A stretch of 64,000 nt of DNA from Cladophialophora immunda (Eukaryota; Ascomycota; Eurotiomycetes; Chaetothyriales; Herpotrichiellaceae): positions 2,232,001 to 2,296,000 of the forward strand of contig NW_015622541.1 in the NCBI RefSeq assembly GCF_000835495.1, read 5' to 3'. A model generated the notes under the pieces. That model was not told the DNA's origin. It ran no database searches and was given only the letters and a program-made list of their open reading frames with translations. Below, piece after piece: positions 35,194 through 46,700 of this stretch. The position numbers and the translations under genes were made by a program. How positions within the stretch are numbered: position 1 is the stretch's first letter; each line of letters begins with the position of its first letter.

Positions 35194-36393
35194 ATGGAGC
35201 AAGAAGAGCCAGACGCTCGTCCAGCCACTGGAGTGAGCTGGCGGGACAACAGTGATGGGCTCCCAGTGGTTGATCCAGAGAAACAAATGCTGGGAGAACA
35301 AGAACGGGGAGAACAACAAGATTCGAGCGATACTCCCGACAGTGGCACGACCCTGGGGCTGCCCAGCGACGGATTGGAAGAAAAGTCCGACTCAGAGCTC
35401 CCAGCGACTGCCGACAGCGATACGCCGGCCAGAGCAACACGACCTGAACTTCAAGGCAGAGCCACCACATATGCCTCATCCACTCGCACTCTCCCACGCT
35501 TGAAGCGCAAAGAGACGAGGATGATGCAAAAGGAAGCGCACCCAATGCAGCATTTGGGTATCACGCTTGGACTGCCGGCCATCTTAATATTCGATATCAT
35601 TGTACCGTGCATCATTTACTACACATGGTACAATTCCCGCAAACACCGCTGGGAGAGAGAATGCCGCGAGCAATTCAACAGCACGCCCCGGGAGTGTCCA
35701 CTTCCAAAACCAGAATATGACGAAAACATTCTCGGCTACGCCATCATCTCCTTCGGTGCCGGTGAGCTTTGGATTTTGATTGCACGGGTGTACAGACTCT
35801 TTGTCCACACCGAGGACTGCGCTCCTCTATTGTCGAGGAACAAATGGGAGCTGGATGCCACGTCGTGGGTGTACGGGGTCGCCATGATCCTGGCCCTGAT
35901 CCCCTTCGTCGTCGGCAGCTCCTTGGTCCTACCCCATCTCTATCTCTACTCGCCGACCTTCATCATGGGATTTCTGGGCATCCTGATGCTCATCACGGAG
36001 ATCCTCCCCATCAAGATCCCCATCGGGATCAACTCGCAGGCCCGAGGCACGAAGCTGCGCCCATTCATTTACTACGCCGCCGAGGATTTCATCGCCGTCG
36101 ACGGCCTTCAGGACCGGGAGTTCCGGGTCCGCTATAACGACCGTTACGAAAACAACAAAGCCTTCCGCCAAATGTTTCGCTACTTGACCTGGTGGTGGTT
36201 ACTGGGCGTGTGCACGTACATCGGATGCGTGTCCGCCGTCATTTGGACCCTGGAGTTCCACTACGCCTTTGGACTGTCGTTGGGGGTTCTTTTCTCATAT
36301 ATCGCCATATGGGCGGCTGTATCGTACGTGTGGGTCAGGCTCGAGATTGAAAGGGAGCACAAGGCCTTTGAGGAGGGCAAGTTTGACCCTTAG
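35194..36393 (+). CDS. polytopic membrane protein of unknown function, fungal-specific
   Basis: 399 residues, intronless, good ATG context (ACAATGG). The first 120 residues or so are hydrophilic and acidic, ending in a basic stretch LKRKETRMMQKEA. Six or seven membrane segments follow: GLPAILIFDIIVPCIIYYTWY, ISFGAGELWILIARVYRLF, VYGVAMILALIPFVVGSSLVL, TFIMGFLGILMLITEILPI, WWWLLGVCTYIGCVSAVIW and FSYIAIWAAVSYVWV. A conserved-looking loop between them contains RPFIYYAAEDFIAVDG. I do not recognise a transporter signature. Fungal homologues are commonly left as hypothetical membrane proteins. Confidence 0.8.
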   Translation: MEQEEPDARPATGVSWRDNSDGLPVVDPEKQMLGEQERGEQQDSSDTPDSGTTLGLPSDGLEEKSDSELPATADSDTPARATRPELQGRATTYASSTRTLPRLKRKETRMMQKEAHPMQHLGITLGLPAILIFDIIVPCIIYYTWYNSRKHRWERECREQFNSTPRECPLPKPEYDENILGYAIISFGAGELWILIARVYRLFVHTEDCAPLLSRNKWELDATSWVYGVAMILALIPFVVGSSLVLPHLYLYSPTFIMGFLGILMLITEILPIKIPIGINSQARGTKLRPFIYYAAEDFIAVDGLQDREFRVRYNDRYENNKAFRQMFRYLTWWWLLGVCTYIGCVSAVIWTLEFHYAFGLSLGVLFSYIAIWAAVSYVWVRLEIEREHKAFEEGKFDP

Positions 36394-37905
36394 AAAGCGA
36401 ATCAGCAAAGAAAACAAGAAAAATTTGATATACCCTATGTACAATACCTAATGGTAATGATAATATCAAGGAGGATGGGCGTCTCGCATGCCTCGAACAC
36501 AAAATGCCTCATCCGGAAGATCCATATTTCTTGCCCACAAGGCCGCTACTTCCGGGCGGAGCTAGGCTTGTTAGCTCGTATAGGTAAGCCTACTTGTAGC
36601 TAACGACCCACTGCTCAAGCCTAGTGAGCCCCTATTAGGCATTGATGAGACCCCTAAGGGACCGAAGCGACCCGGCACCCACAAGTACTCCGTACCTGAT
36701 TGTTAGTGCCTGTGAAGTTGACGGCTCTTCACTGCAGGGAACGTTTCTCGGGCTTCCATGCTTGGGAACCTCCTCTGCAGCCTTGAATTCATATCTTCAT
36801 CACCTCTCGATGTGAGACCGGTTGTCATGTCCTCCCGATGGATTATGATATGCGCGATGTCCTTGTGCCTCGCTCCTTGAAGAAATGCATTGAGCGGACA
36901 CAAGTACACTCCTTCACTGCTTTCCCTGTGAACCCAGTTATCAATCACCGTCCGCCCCGCCATAGCTCCCATGTGTGCTTCATCCTCTCCCGAACCGCAG
37001 GCTGAATCTTGACCCCTTAACTGCACACACCTGGATGCTGTAGGCTCCCAAGGCATTTCACCTAGGCTTTCTCTCTCTTCCGACACTCGATACCAGACTC
37101 TGAGAGACAGACAGCGAAGCCGAAATGAAAATGGTCAGTCGGATTGACCTGACAGGTCGGCTCGTACCAGGAGAGAAACACTGATATAAAGAGATCTTGG
37201 CTTTCGAAAGACAAAAGATGAGATAGTCGCTTACCATTGCCAATCCAGTACTTCCGACGAATCCTCACTCGACGAGGTGGAAGTGGAGGAGGCATTCAAG
37301 AGAAGGAACCTCCTTGACAACGGATGGTAAGCTGGGTTGGAACTCATTTGAACACAACGATACGCGTGCCGAGCTCTGCGCAGGTTCCTCACGCGAATAC
37401 GGCTGGCGACTTTCCATCGAACACGACTCTCATCTAATAAGGTCAGCAAAAGATCCTACTGCATGAAGATATCGATGGAGGGAGGTGTCGTGCAGTCCCA
37501 AGGAGCCGAAGACAAATGTTGATCTTAGCCTGGTCAACCCCGTGAATCATACTACATGGATGGCCCAATATCCTCGGCGGCAGATGCCAGTATGATGCTA
37601 GGAGCGCAGAATATAACACGTATCACCTCCGACGGTTGGGAGACATGCGGCAGCATGGATATGCAGGCCGTTTTGACGAGGCTCTGGGCCACGCCTTCCT
37701 TTACGACTAGGTGAGCAAAGAATCAGAGGGAGGCGCTTGTCCTTGTTCACTTGCCTGCGAGACCGTCCATCTCTCTCCTCGAGATCAATCCTCTCCGCTT
37801 TTGTCAGTCTTTCGCAGCCAACTTCACATCACGATTACTTGCATATTCTCATCTTTAGTATTTCATTCCCATCTGCTTTCCATCTTTCTTTGGTCGCCCA
37901 ACGTC
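36394..37905. other. intergenic region of 1.5 kb
   Basis: No confident gene. A minus-strand frame at 36703-37086 and another at 37231-37449 read weakly protein-like, but the second has no ATG and they cannot be spliced together in frame. Around 36560-36640 lie repeated TAGGCTT/AAGCCTA half-sites in both orientations. Confidence 0.35.
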
Positions 37906-39360
37906 ATGGCCCGGCGATTTCCTGCAGAATTGTTGCGCCTGGTGCTGCATCATCTCAAGGTTGACCTCTATGCGAATTCTTCCAACGCTCTGCTCAAGAC
38001 GTTGCGGGTTTGCAGGCTCTGGCGTGACATGGGTTACCAGGTGCTCTATACCGACATATCAATGACAGCATTTCAACTCGCAACGTTTGCGAAATCCTCG
38101 CCTATTGGGCAGACGTTGACTCGGACGCTTAGCATCACCATCCCCTGCAACGATCCCGTACGTTCAACTCCATACCCCAACGATTTCGACATCCCAGACT
38201 CCATTGCCTTGAAGTACACTGAGTATATGCAAAAAGCGATACGCTCCATACCTCGAATTGTGCAGGGCATGTTAAGATTGGAGAGTTTCAGTGTGGTGGT
38301 TCCAACGCGTCCGCCAAAGAACTGGACGCTGAGCAAAGCCGTGCAAAGGGCGATCCCGGAGATCCTTCAAGCGTTACCGGACTCGCTGAAGCATTTGGAA
38401 ATTGATGCTGTCGGTTCTTCTTCCTTTCGGAGATGCATGCCATTCACGCCACACTACTGTCCTTTCTTGAGGGAGAGAATGTCCTCGTTGTCCAACCTAC
38501 GTCTCAGGGTCCCTGCATTATGTCGAGGGCTTTTTCGAAGGAGCCACCTCGAACACCGAGACGAACCAGAGCCCTCCCCAGGAGAGGGTGCAATGCAGTG
38601 CACTATACTCATCAACACCATGGGTTCCGATTCCGATATTATTGACCATACGTTGTATTTCAGACGTATGGTAAACGGATTCCGGAGCAACGGCACTGTT
38701 GAGAGGCTCGCTGAGGATGCCCAAGCTGCCATTGCCAAAGGTAGATGTCCAACCCCGGAACGACTGTCGTTCTTTACAAGGTATCGGGGAAACAAGGAAG
38801 GTCCGTTGTTTTCCGCCATCAATGAATTGGTGTTGGCTCCAGTCGTCAGGACGTTAAGATCTCCATTCCGCGAAATACGAGACAGGACTGGAATCTTTTT
38901 ACGTTACCGGGAACCTGATGGTTCGATGGGGGAAGCCTGGGGGACTTGGAATTGTCTCATGGATACCGCAGAGGGCTCAGTCTGGACCGAGACAGTCGAA
39001 GGGTACAGGCTGCCCAGTATCTATTTGAAGCAGCATTCACGGTTTGATGGGTCTGTGGTCAAAAGGACTTCGTTGCTCAAAAAGAAGCAAGTGGGGCCTC
39101 GAGCCCATGGCGCATTATTTGCTAAAGAGCAAGCTGAAGGTCGTCAGCTTCTACGGGTGCAGGAGATCCAAGGCTTGGAGGTGGGAGACGTGAAGCGGGA
39201 TCCTACAAGCAAAGAAGTAGCGAAGGCAATCGAGGCAGGGATCAAAAATCCTGAGTCCGAGTGGACTAACTGGGAGGACCCGGATGATGTTGCACTGCTG
39301 ACTTCTGAAGACGAAGGCTCAGACGATGCGGCGTCAACAGGGTCGTGGCGCTGGGATTGA
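37906..39360 (+). CDS. F-box-like domain protein
   Basis: 484 residues, intronless, from ATG 37906. The N-terminal 50 residues (RRFPAELLRLVLHHLKVD, then LLKTLRVCRLWRDMGYQVLYTDI) match an F-box, the SKP1-binding element that makes a protein the substrate adaptor of an SCF ubiquitin ligase. The remainder has no clear LRR or WD40 repeats, though LKHLEIDAVGSSSF and LSNLRLRVPALCRGLF could be degenerate leucine-rich elements. The C-terminus is acidic and serine-rich. The substrate is unknown. Confidence 0.72.
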   Translation: MARRFPAELLRLVLHHLKVDLYANSSNALLKTLRVCRLWRDMGYQVLYTDISMTAFQLATFAKSSPIGQTLTRTLSITIPCNDPVRSTPYPNDFDIPDSIALKYTEYMQKAIRSIPRIVQGMLRLESFSVVVPTRPPKNWTLSKAVQRAIPEILQALPDSLKHLEIDAVGSSSFRRCMPFTPHYCPFLRERMSSLSNLRLRVPALCRGLFRRSHLEHRDEPEPSPGEGAMQCTILINTMGSDSDIIDHTLYFRRMVNGFRSNGTVERLAEDAQAAIAKGRCPTPERLSFFTRYRGNKEGPLFSAINELVLAPVVRTLRSPFREIRDRTGIFLRYREPDGSMGEAWGTWNCLMDTAEGSVWTETVEGYRLPSIYLKQHSRFDGSVVKRTSLLKKKQVGPRAHGALFAKEQAEGRQLLRVQEIQGLEVGDVKRDPTSKEVAKAIEAGIKNPESEWTNWEDPDDVALLTSEDEGSDDAASTGSWRWD

Positions 39361-39893
39361 CAATGAGGGCTAGAACGAGAAGGTGGCAGAGACGAGGTAG
39401 ATGGGCCGGTGAAGAATGGCATTTAAATGGCTTGATTCATACGAAGAATACGACTGGGGGTATCTTATCAGGCAAAACTGTGCTGTCCCCTCCTCCTCTC
39501 CCTCCCTGCTCTGGCGCGAGCCCATGGTCTGTCTGTATATCTATCCCCCTTGTACTTTCCCGGCTCGGACATACACATGCCACACATGTTGCGCCTGGCT
39601 CCGACTGGCCGTGATACCAACCCGACATCTAGGGTCCCAGAAACTTGAAACTTCCACCGTAGCCTCTGCTGGTAAGGACAAAGCTCTCCGTCAATCACGT
39701 TCCAGATAATAGTGGCCGTCGTGCCGAGAGATCTGCTTCAAGACCACGCAAAGGACAGGGAATATATTGAAACAAAGTGTGTAGCGCTCCTGACGAAAAG
39801 CATCCGCTGAGAGTTTAGAGATCAGAGTCGTGAACGAAAACATCATGCCCAGCGCCGCCACGGACTGACTTCTCTTCGCCTGGCCAGCTTGAG
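39361..39893. other. 3'-3' intergenic region, no gene seen
   Basis: About 530 bp between the convergent F-box and CCCH genes. Confidence 0.45.
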
Positions 39894-41552
39894 TCAAACC
39901 TTGGTCGTCTTCACCACCCTGGTGTCGATGCCATGGCCCCAGCCAAAGAACCGACAGTCCTCGCCATACCAGCAGCCTGACTCATCTGGCTTGTTTTGAG
40001 GACATCGGTGCCCATAGATGCACTCGGGATCCGTACAGTCCAACTTGTAATAACAAGGAGTCATGCGGGCAACTTCCCGCAACACGTTGCGCTCGCCCTT
40101 TGAAAGAGGATAAGTGTGCGAGTGAGAACAGTTGTTGGTTGTGCAATATGAAGTACCCTGGAGGTAGAAAATGTTGCAAAGCTTGAGTTTCTTGATGCGC
40201 TGAATCTCGTGATTGGGGATGGAACAGTCAACTTTGTCAATGCGTTGGCCCTGCCGGTTTCTCTCAATTGTCTTGCTCACAGGCTTCGCAACGACAGCCT
40301 CTGGACTTTTCATCGAGGTTGGCGTCGACGTCCGCGTGGTGCTGGGCGCTTTCGAGGCCGGCGCCGAGGGTTGCGCTGTCAACGAGGCCCAAGTCAAGGC
40401 CGGTGTGCTTGAACTTGACGTCGACCCGTTCGTACCATTCGACTCGACCCGCGAAAGAGCGGGCAAGGTTGCCGTGACTGCTTGTAGTGGCCCTTTCGGC
40501 ATCCCAGATGTAGCAGCCAGCTTCGTGGCCCGGAACACATTGTCAAACTTTGCAGTCTTGAAATTGTCCTTCAACGTGGCGACGTCTTTTTCAAATGGTA
40601 TGCCTTCCAGTAAAGTGATGTGACTCAGCACGGTGGTATCCTTTATTGTGTCTTCAAGCAGTCTCGCATAACGGCTGTCGCTCGAACAACCAAGAATGAC
40701 TTGGTGACAATGGCAATCATAGAGATTGGTCCTGAACTGGTCAAAGACCTTTTCTTTTGTACCGTCAGGTCGGGTCCCGGCGTCGACAAAGTCAAATGAC
40801 AATTGAGTGCTGTTCATGCCGCGCACAAAGTCTTCGAACAACGACGGGCGTTCGATGATTTTCATTTTCGTCAAGGTTTCGGACATTGCTTTAACGTTGG
40901 CATAAATTCGTGTGAGAATCTTGGGGGAGTCGAGGTGATGGAGATGTTCTGCCGTAAAGGCCGTCGCAGCATCAAAAATCATATTTGCCGCCTCTTTACC
41001 ACCCTTTTCACCCTTTGACAATAACTCTTTTGTGAAAATCATACTATCACCATCGAGGAGGACTGTGACGAAAGGATTTCGGTCCTAGAAGAAGTGTTAG
41101 CGGATTATGTCCAGGAGATTGACATCGCAAGCCGCACCATAATTGTCTTGACCTGAATCAGTTGTTCATGAAGGGTGGCTTCTCGCAGATGACCCTCTCT
41201 GTTATATTGGGCTTCTCTGCTGTTCTCAAGCTGCAGTCGGTCGAGCTGAATCTGAGTACTGTCAAGCTGGTACAATAGTTCCTGATGGCTGTCGTTAGTC
41301 TTCTGTGGCTACGACTGCCAACATGGTGCACAGGTGTGTATATACCTCGATCAACTGATTTCTCTCCGTCTCCAGGCTGCGCAGCCGTTTATTTCGTTCA
41401 CGAAAAGACATTTGGTTTGTGACATCACCAAGGTCTCCATTGGGGCGACTGGATCTCAATGAGCCGTTCCGTGAGCTGTAATCAGGACTGGAATTCAGTA
41501 GAGGATGGTCGAAAGTAGGTGAAAATGGATCGTAACGCGCCATGTCGGGCAT
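39894..41552 (-). CDS. CCCH-type zinc-finger protein with N-terminal coiled coil and DUF7923-like domain
   Basis: Start ATG 41552 (MPDMARYDPFSP) or the in-frame ATG 41543. Two introns near 41340-41285 and 41150-41085 join a coiled coil (RNKRLRSLETERNQLIE, then ELLYQLDSTQIQLDRLQLEN) to DRNPFVTVLLDGDSMIFTKELL. That block, with its leading acidic residue and later LGCSSDSRYARLLED, looks like a NYN/PIN-type fold, an inference. The C-terminal part carries at least two C-x(n)-C-x(n)-C-x3-H fingers: KLCNIFYLQGTSYCTTNNCSHSH and CYYKLDCTDPECIYGHRCP. These would bind RNA. A role in mRNA turnover is plausible; fungal homologues are mostly uncharacterised. Confidence 0.82.
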
Positions 41553-42131
41553 TTGAGTGAAAGTTCAAGCCGTTCCAGACCAAAATGGCTGGGGGTCAAT
41601 GTGGTGAAAACGTAAGGTAGGACAAGAAGAGTGAAGGAGGGAAAGAGGTGAGGAGGAGCGGGAGGTTTAAGTCGTGCAATTTGTGCTGCTGTGTTTGTTG
41701 GCGGTGAATACAAAGCAAAGAAACCTGTATGGTCAAACTGCAGCGAGGCGCATGTCAAACTAGACACTACAGGCACATACGGACCTTTTTTTCCTGGGGC
41801 GACGCGTTGGTGGGCATCTCGGCATGTTCAGTGGGCGCACTAGGCCTCCCTAAGAAGGTGGCACTGGCGGCATGAGCGCTGAGTGGCCACCCACCTGCAG
41901 CAGGTGCCTTTGGCGTGAGTGGGCGCTTAGAAAGGCTCTGGTCACTTAGCGCGGCGGCTGGATGACCACCAGACTGGCGCTGGCGTCTAGCCGCCACTAG
42001 AGGAACAAGCTCCCTCTGCCCCAAATCCAGCCCAATGGCAAAAATACAACTGTGTCTCTTTTCTTAGCCACCGGCCACCTCTGCAACCATACTCCCTCTT
42101 CCTCTTGGACCTCTCTCTGCACATCGCTACA
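41553..42131. other. divergent intergenic region, no gene seen
   Basis: About 580 bp between the divergent CCCH and TRAP-alpha genes. It carries both promoters and several TGGCGGC-like triplets near 41880-42000. Confidence 0.45.
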
Positions 42132-43055
42132 ATGGGTCGCTTCTTGGATCTCGCTCTCCTCCTTTTTGGCTTCCAGGCTGCAGGCATCTTCGCCCAAGCA
42201 GATGCGGTGAGCTCCCGAGCTGCGCCCCTCGCCACCAACCCATTGGACATGGCTAACAAGGTTATTCTTAGGAGGTGGAAGAAGAGATCGAAAATCCCTC
42301 TCAGTCTCCCGCCCTTGCCGTCTCGGTCGAAGCGACTTTCCCTGACGCGGAAATCTTCGGCATCAAGATCACCAATGGCAGACCCTACGAATCACGCCTC
42401 GCTTTTCTGAACGAGGAGCCCGAGCCTGTCACGGTTCAATTCGTTGGTGGGAGTCTGTGGACATTCGAAGGCACGAATCCTCGCATTGTTCGAAACCTCA
42501 CTACCGCTCAATATGCTGTTGAGATACCCCCGGGTGAAAAGCAGACGCTGCCCTACCGTTTCCAGACGAACCTTCACCCACAGGACTTGAGACTCAACTT
42601 GGCTGCGGTGATTAGCTCGCAAGACTCCTTCTATACTCTGCAGGCGTTCAATGGTACTGTGACCGTGGTTGAGCCAGACGCGAGTATCTTTGACCCTCAA
42701 CTGTGAGACTTCCCCTTTTTAACGGACCGGTTGCATTTGTCTTGACTAACACTTGTTGATTAGTCTCTTCCTGTACTTCTTCCTGCTTGCCTGCGCCGTT
42801 GGAGTCGGTTACTTCTTCTACACTATCTGGATCGTCCCCTACTTCCCCAAGAAGCGCAAGGCCGTAAAAGGCGGCAAGAGAAGCGACACGGTCAAGAAGG
42901 CCGATACTGGCGTCACTTCGGATTCCGAGGGCCCGGCTGTTGCAACCGGCAAAGCATACAACGAGGAATGGATCCCGAGCCACCACATCCAACGACCTGA
43001 GGCAAGGAGGGTCAAGAGCGGCGCAAGACCAAAGAGCCGTGGCAAAGCCGAGTAA
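42132..43055 (+). CDS. translocon-associated protein subunit alpha (TRAP-alpha/Irc22-like)
   Basis: An ER membrane protein associated with the Sec61 channel. Exon 1 is a signal peptide (MGRFLDLALLLFGFQAAGIFAQ). After an intron at about 42207-42271 comes a lumenal beta-sandwich: ALAVSVEATFPD, FGIKITNGRPYESRLAFLNEE, IPPGEKQTLPYRF, and LAAVISSQDSFYTLQAFNGTV. A second intron (about 42702-42763) precedes the single membrane helix FLLACAVGVGYFFYTIWIV and a basic cytosolic tail ending in KSGARPKSRGKAE. Length is about 260 residues. The domain order matches fungal TRAP-alpha proteins. It is divergent from the CCCH gene and convergent with SCC3. Confidence 0.92.
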
Positions 43056-43736
43056 ATACGCGCTCGCCGAGAAGCCTCTGGGTCTAACCTTTATTGCCCA
43101 AGGGTGACAGAGCTGAGCCGCCTAGGCCTCGTCGAGGTACGGCTTTCGAAGCATTGGGTGGACAATCGAAGGAGAAAATTTACAGCTTCACAAGAAATTA
43201 GGGACCGTCGGCATCACAACGAAAAGCAGGCATTGACAAAAAAGACTTTTTGCATATGGAACTTCACATGCTGTACTAGTATTACAGGGGAAAAACTGCA
43301 TTTTGCGCTGATGCTGGGCCTTTGACGCGCGCAGACGATTTGGGGATTTCCGAGACGCACGGACGTGGAGACAGGGTGCCGTCACCAAAGAACAGAAGGA
43401 CAGGAGCATGGTGAATCCGGCGTTTTCAACATCTTGAATGCCACCGCCGTCTCGCCAGCCAAACGGATATGACGGACTGGTTGAGAGCGCGGCAGGAGCC
43501 CGCATCAGATTCATTATACAGAGTAGAAAAGCGAGAATACAAAGAATTCCTCAAGACTGTCAGGCCAGCACACCGGCGCCCGCCGGTGTAGCTGGCTACA
43601 TAGCTAGCTATCCAGCCATCGCGCCATGAATCTATGTAGACGTATAGAGCATACAGCACGCGAGTCTTCCTGGCATAAAGCGCAATAGTACGTCCCCACG
43701 TAGACAGGTAGAGAGACTCCTTTTCCATCCCAGCAA
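43056..43736. other. 3'-3' intergenic region containing two adjacent hairpins
   Basis: About 680 bp between convergent TRAP-alpha and SCC3. Its main structure is the tandem inverted repeats at 43570-43616, listed separately. No gene seen. Confidence 0.5.
43570..43616. repeat. two adjacent inverted repeats (hairpin potential)
   Basis: First: arms ACACCGGCG (43570-43578) and CGCCGGTGT (43581-43589) with a 2-nt spacer. Second: GCTGG (43591-43595) and CCAGC (43612-43616) flank the perfect palindrome ATAGCTAGCTAT (43600-43611). Both lie about 120-170 bp beyond the SCC3 stop codon, so they would be in or near its 3' UTR. Confidence 0.7.
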
Positions 43737-46700
43737 TCAATCGCCCATGATCTCGTCGTCGTCACTCCCACCATCTGGTGAACCTTCTCGCGCCTTCGGC
43801 GCACCATCCTCATCCTCGTCACTGCCATGGTCCTCGATCTCGTCTTCCTGCAATTCGCGCTGTCGTTGCGCCTCGTCTTCATCCTGTTCCTCCTCATTCA
43901 GAGGTGCATCGGGATCATCGATGTCATCATCCTCCAGCACCATTTCTACCGAGATTGCTTTCTTGCCGGCTTTGTCTTTCTCCTTATCCCCTTTCTTGCC
44001 AGCCTTCTCCTTTTCTGAAACGTCCTTTGCCTCCTTCCTATCTGCTGGTTTCTTCTTTTCATCCAAATACCCCACCAAGACAGAATAGTTCTTGCCCAGC
44101 TTTGTGCGATTCAGCATAAGTCGTTCCCGTACAGCCTTTTCATTGCGGATCGTACCGCCCACAAGCGTAAAGATGATTTTGCTCGTCAATTCGCAGAGCT
44201 TCTGTTCGGTCAGGAGGGCAGCTTGTTTCTTTGCACTCCTGCCTTTCTTTCTCTCCTCGTCCTCATCCATCTCATCCTCGTCCTCTCCGTCATCTGATCC
44301 ATCTCGTTCCTCATCCGAATCTTCAGGCGGTTTCTCAATATCCTCTTCATCTTCCTCGTTCCCACCGGCCGAACCTTTTGGTTTTCTTTTTTGACTGATG
44401 GATTCAATCTTCCGATGCGTCTTCTTCGCGAACGATTGCTCCATCTTTTCGTACGTGATCATGACTTCCTTGACAATATCGTCTGGAATATACGTGATCA
44501 GACTCCGCAGATTCTGTTCTAAGTCATCATCCAGGTCACCTTTCTCAGGCCTCATGTTTCTTATCGTGGCGAAGAGGGCGAAGAGCTCTAGCACACTCAG
44601 GATAGCTTGGTATCGCACTGGGTCAAGAGGCCTGCGCATTTGAATCACAGAGGCGATGTTGTCCACGAATTCCCTCCGTGTCCTGGCGAACTCATCCAAT
44701 GAGGTGGTGGACAGCTGTGCCTCGTCGTTGGTGTTGATCGCCTTTTTCAGCCCGAACATTTTCCAGCGGAAATAGCGCGAGAACAGCTCGACGACAGCAG
44801 CGCATAAGTGATCTTCGAGCTCCGCAAAAGCAGCCGTGGTGTCCTGGTCGGGTACACCCCTTTGTAAGAGTTGCAACAACAGGCTGAGCAGAGTTGGCGG
44901 GCTGCCTGTGTTGCCTTTTCGTTTCCTCGACGGTCCAGGCCCAAATTTCCCTTCAATCACATGGCTGCAGTCATGCACGCCTGCCAGCTCAGCGAGCCGA
45001 ATGATGGTGTTCACAACCTCAGCAAGTGAAGGCTTGTCGAGCGTGCCTCGTGTCCCTATACCCTCACCTTGAAGAAGATTCGCCAACGTTGTGACGGATT
45101 CAGTCCAAATCTCCTGAACTTTCGCATTGGCGGCCTCTTTACTCGGTTCGTAGCTCCGCGCATTCCGCAGAGCTGCACTGGCCGCTGCGAGAACTTGCTT
45201 GTCCGAGTGGGACGTGAATTGTTTCGTGATATCGTCGAGGATTGCCGAATAGCTGGCTTCGCCGCTCTGTAACTCATTGATCAAGCCCATATCGAGCAGC
45301 TGTTCAATACGGAGGATGGAGGACGCGGCTTGTGGCGCACTGCCGAATTTGTTCAACAATTGAGGAAGCAGGGCCGTTAGATTCTGCGCTGCCGATTCTT
45401 GTTTCTCCCGGATCTGATCTCTCATGGCATTGGTTCTGCGTCCGGCCGGAGGTTCTAGTATGGACTGCAGATATGATTTGACGGCTGCGTGCAGAACGTC
45501 TAGGAGGATGGTATCTTCGCCCGCACTCAGCTTGTATGCTTGCTGAACCTGGAAGTCGATGTCATCATCGTCGCCCTGCGATGGGATGGAAGTGTGATCG
45601 TAGAGGAGATAGCCTGCCAAGTTTTCCCACATGTGCAACTCTGTCATGTAAGGGAAGATCGACTGTGTGGCAAGAGTATACCGCGAGTCTGAAATGGATT
45701 TCATAGCCAGAGGCTGAACAGTCGTCCCATCCAGTGATTCTTCATCGTTGTCGTATCCAGCAAGGACCGACCCCAAACACTTGAACTTGATCCAGGATTT
45801 AGTGGGAACCATCAGCTCCTCTACGTCTTTCGCATCCGGAAGCGCCGCATCGTACAGAGTCTCTTCGAAGTCCTCAATCGTTGCTCGATAAAGGTCTTCA
45901 ATGTTGGAGACAAAGAATTTGGCGACCGCTTTTCTGATTCGAGGCTCACTGTCGAAGATCAATCGTCCAATGGTGTCGATATCATCGGGTTCCAGAAGTT
46001 CGGCATCTCGGAGTCGGTCGAGCAGCTCAATAGCCTCCACCCTTACGCTGGTGTCGGCATCCCTCGCGCCCATTTCCACCAGCCTTGACCGAAATCGATC
46101 GGTGAAGGCTCTCAGAGCGGCAATGTTGTTCTTGTTGTTGAATAATTTCTTCAGTTGCTTGATATCCTCAAGTCTGGTACGGGCACTCGTGTCGTTCAGG
46201 ACCCAGCCGAGATATCGCAGATACTGGCCTTCGAGGAACATTTTGCGGTAAAGCACGATCCAGTTTCCCAGCGCTGCAACACAGGGAGCACGAATTCTCT
46301 CTTCTACATCTCGGTACCTGTGGACGTAGACCGTATCAAAGGCGTCTCGCAACTGAGTGTCGATAGCGTCAAGCTTGATCTCGGCAGCTCTCTGACTCTC
46401 TTCAATGGTCTTGATTCGGCCCTTGTTAGGGTTCTTCTTCTTCTTCTCGGCATCAAGTTGGGCCTTTGACGTTGCCATAATATCCTGCAACTCTTTTGCC
46501 ACTTCGCAAAGAGCAGTGCTCATAGCCAAGGAGATTATCGTCGCAGTGTGTCTGAAGGACTTGTAGTTTGCACCTGACATTGTGGCAACCCAGACGTGGA
46601 TGTTGTCGTAAATTTCGGGTTGGTCATAGAAGGCAGAGGACGTATGCAGTACTCTGATGATAGCCCTGAAGAATTCCTCCAGGACGCCCTGAAATCCTGC

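Noticed and set aside
36703..37449. Possible minus-strand two-exon gene
   Set aside because: The upstream frame has no ATG, the obvious donor/acceptor pair puts a stop at the junction, and no domain is recognisable.
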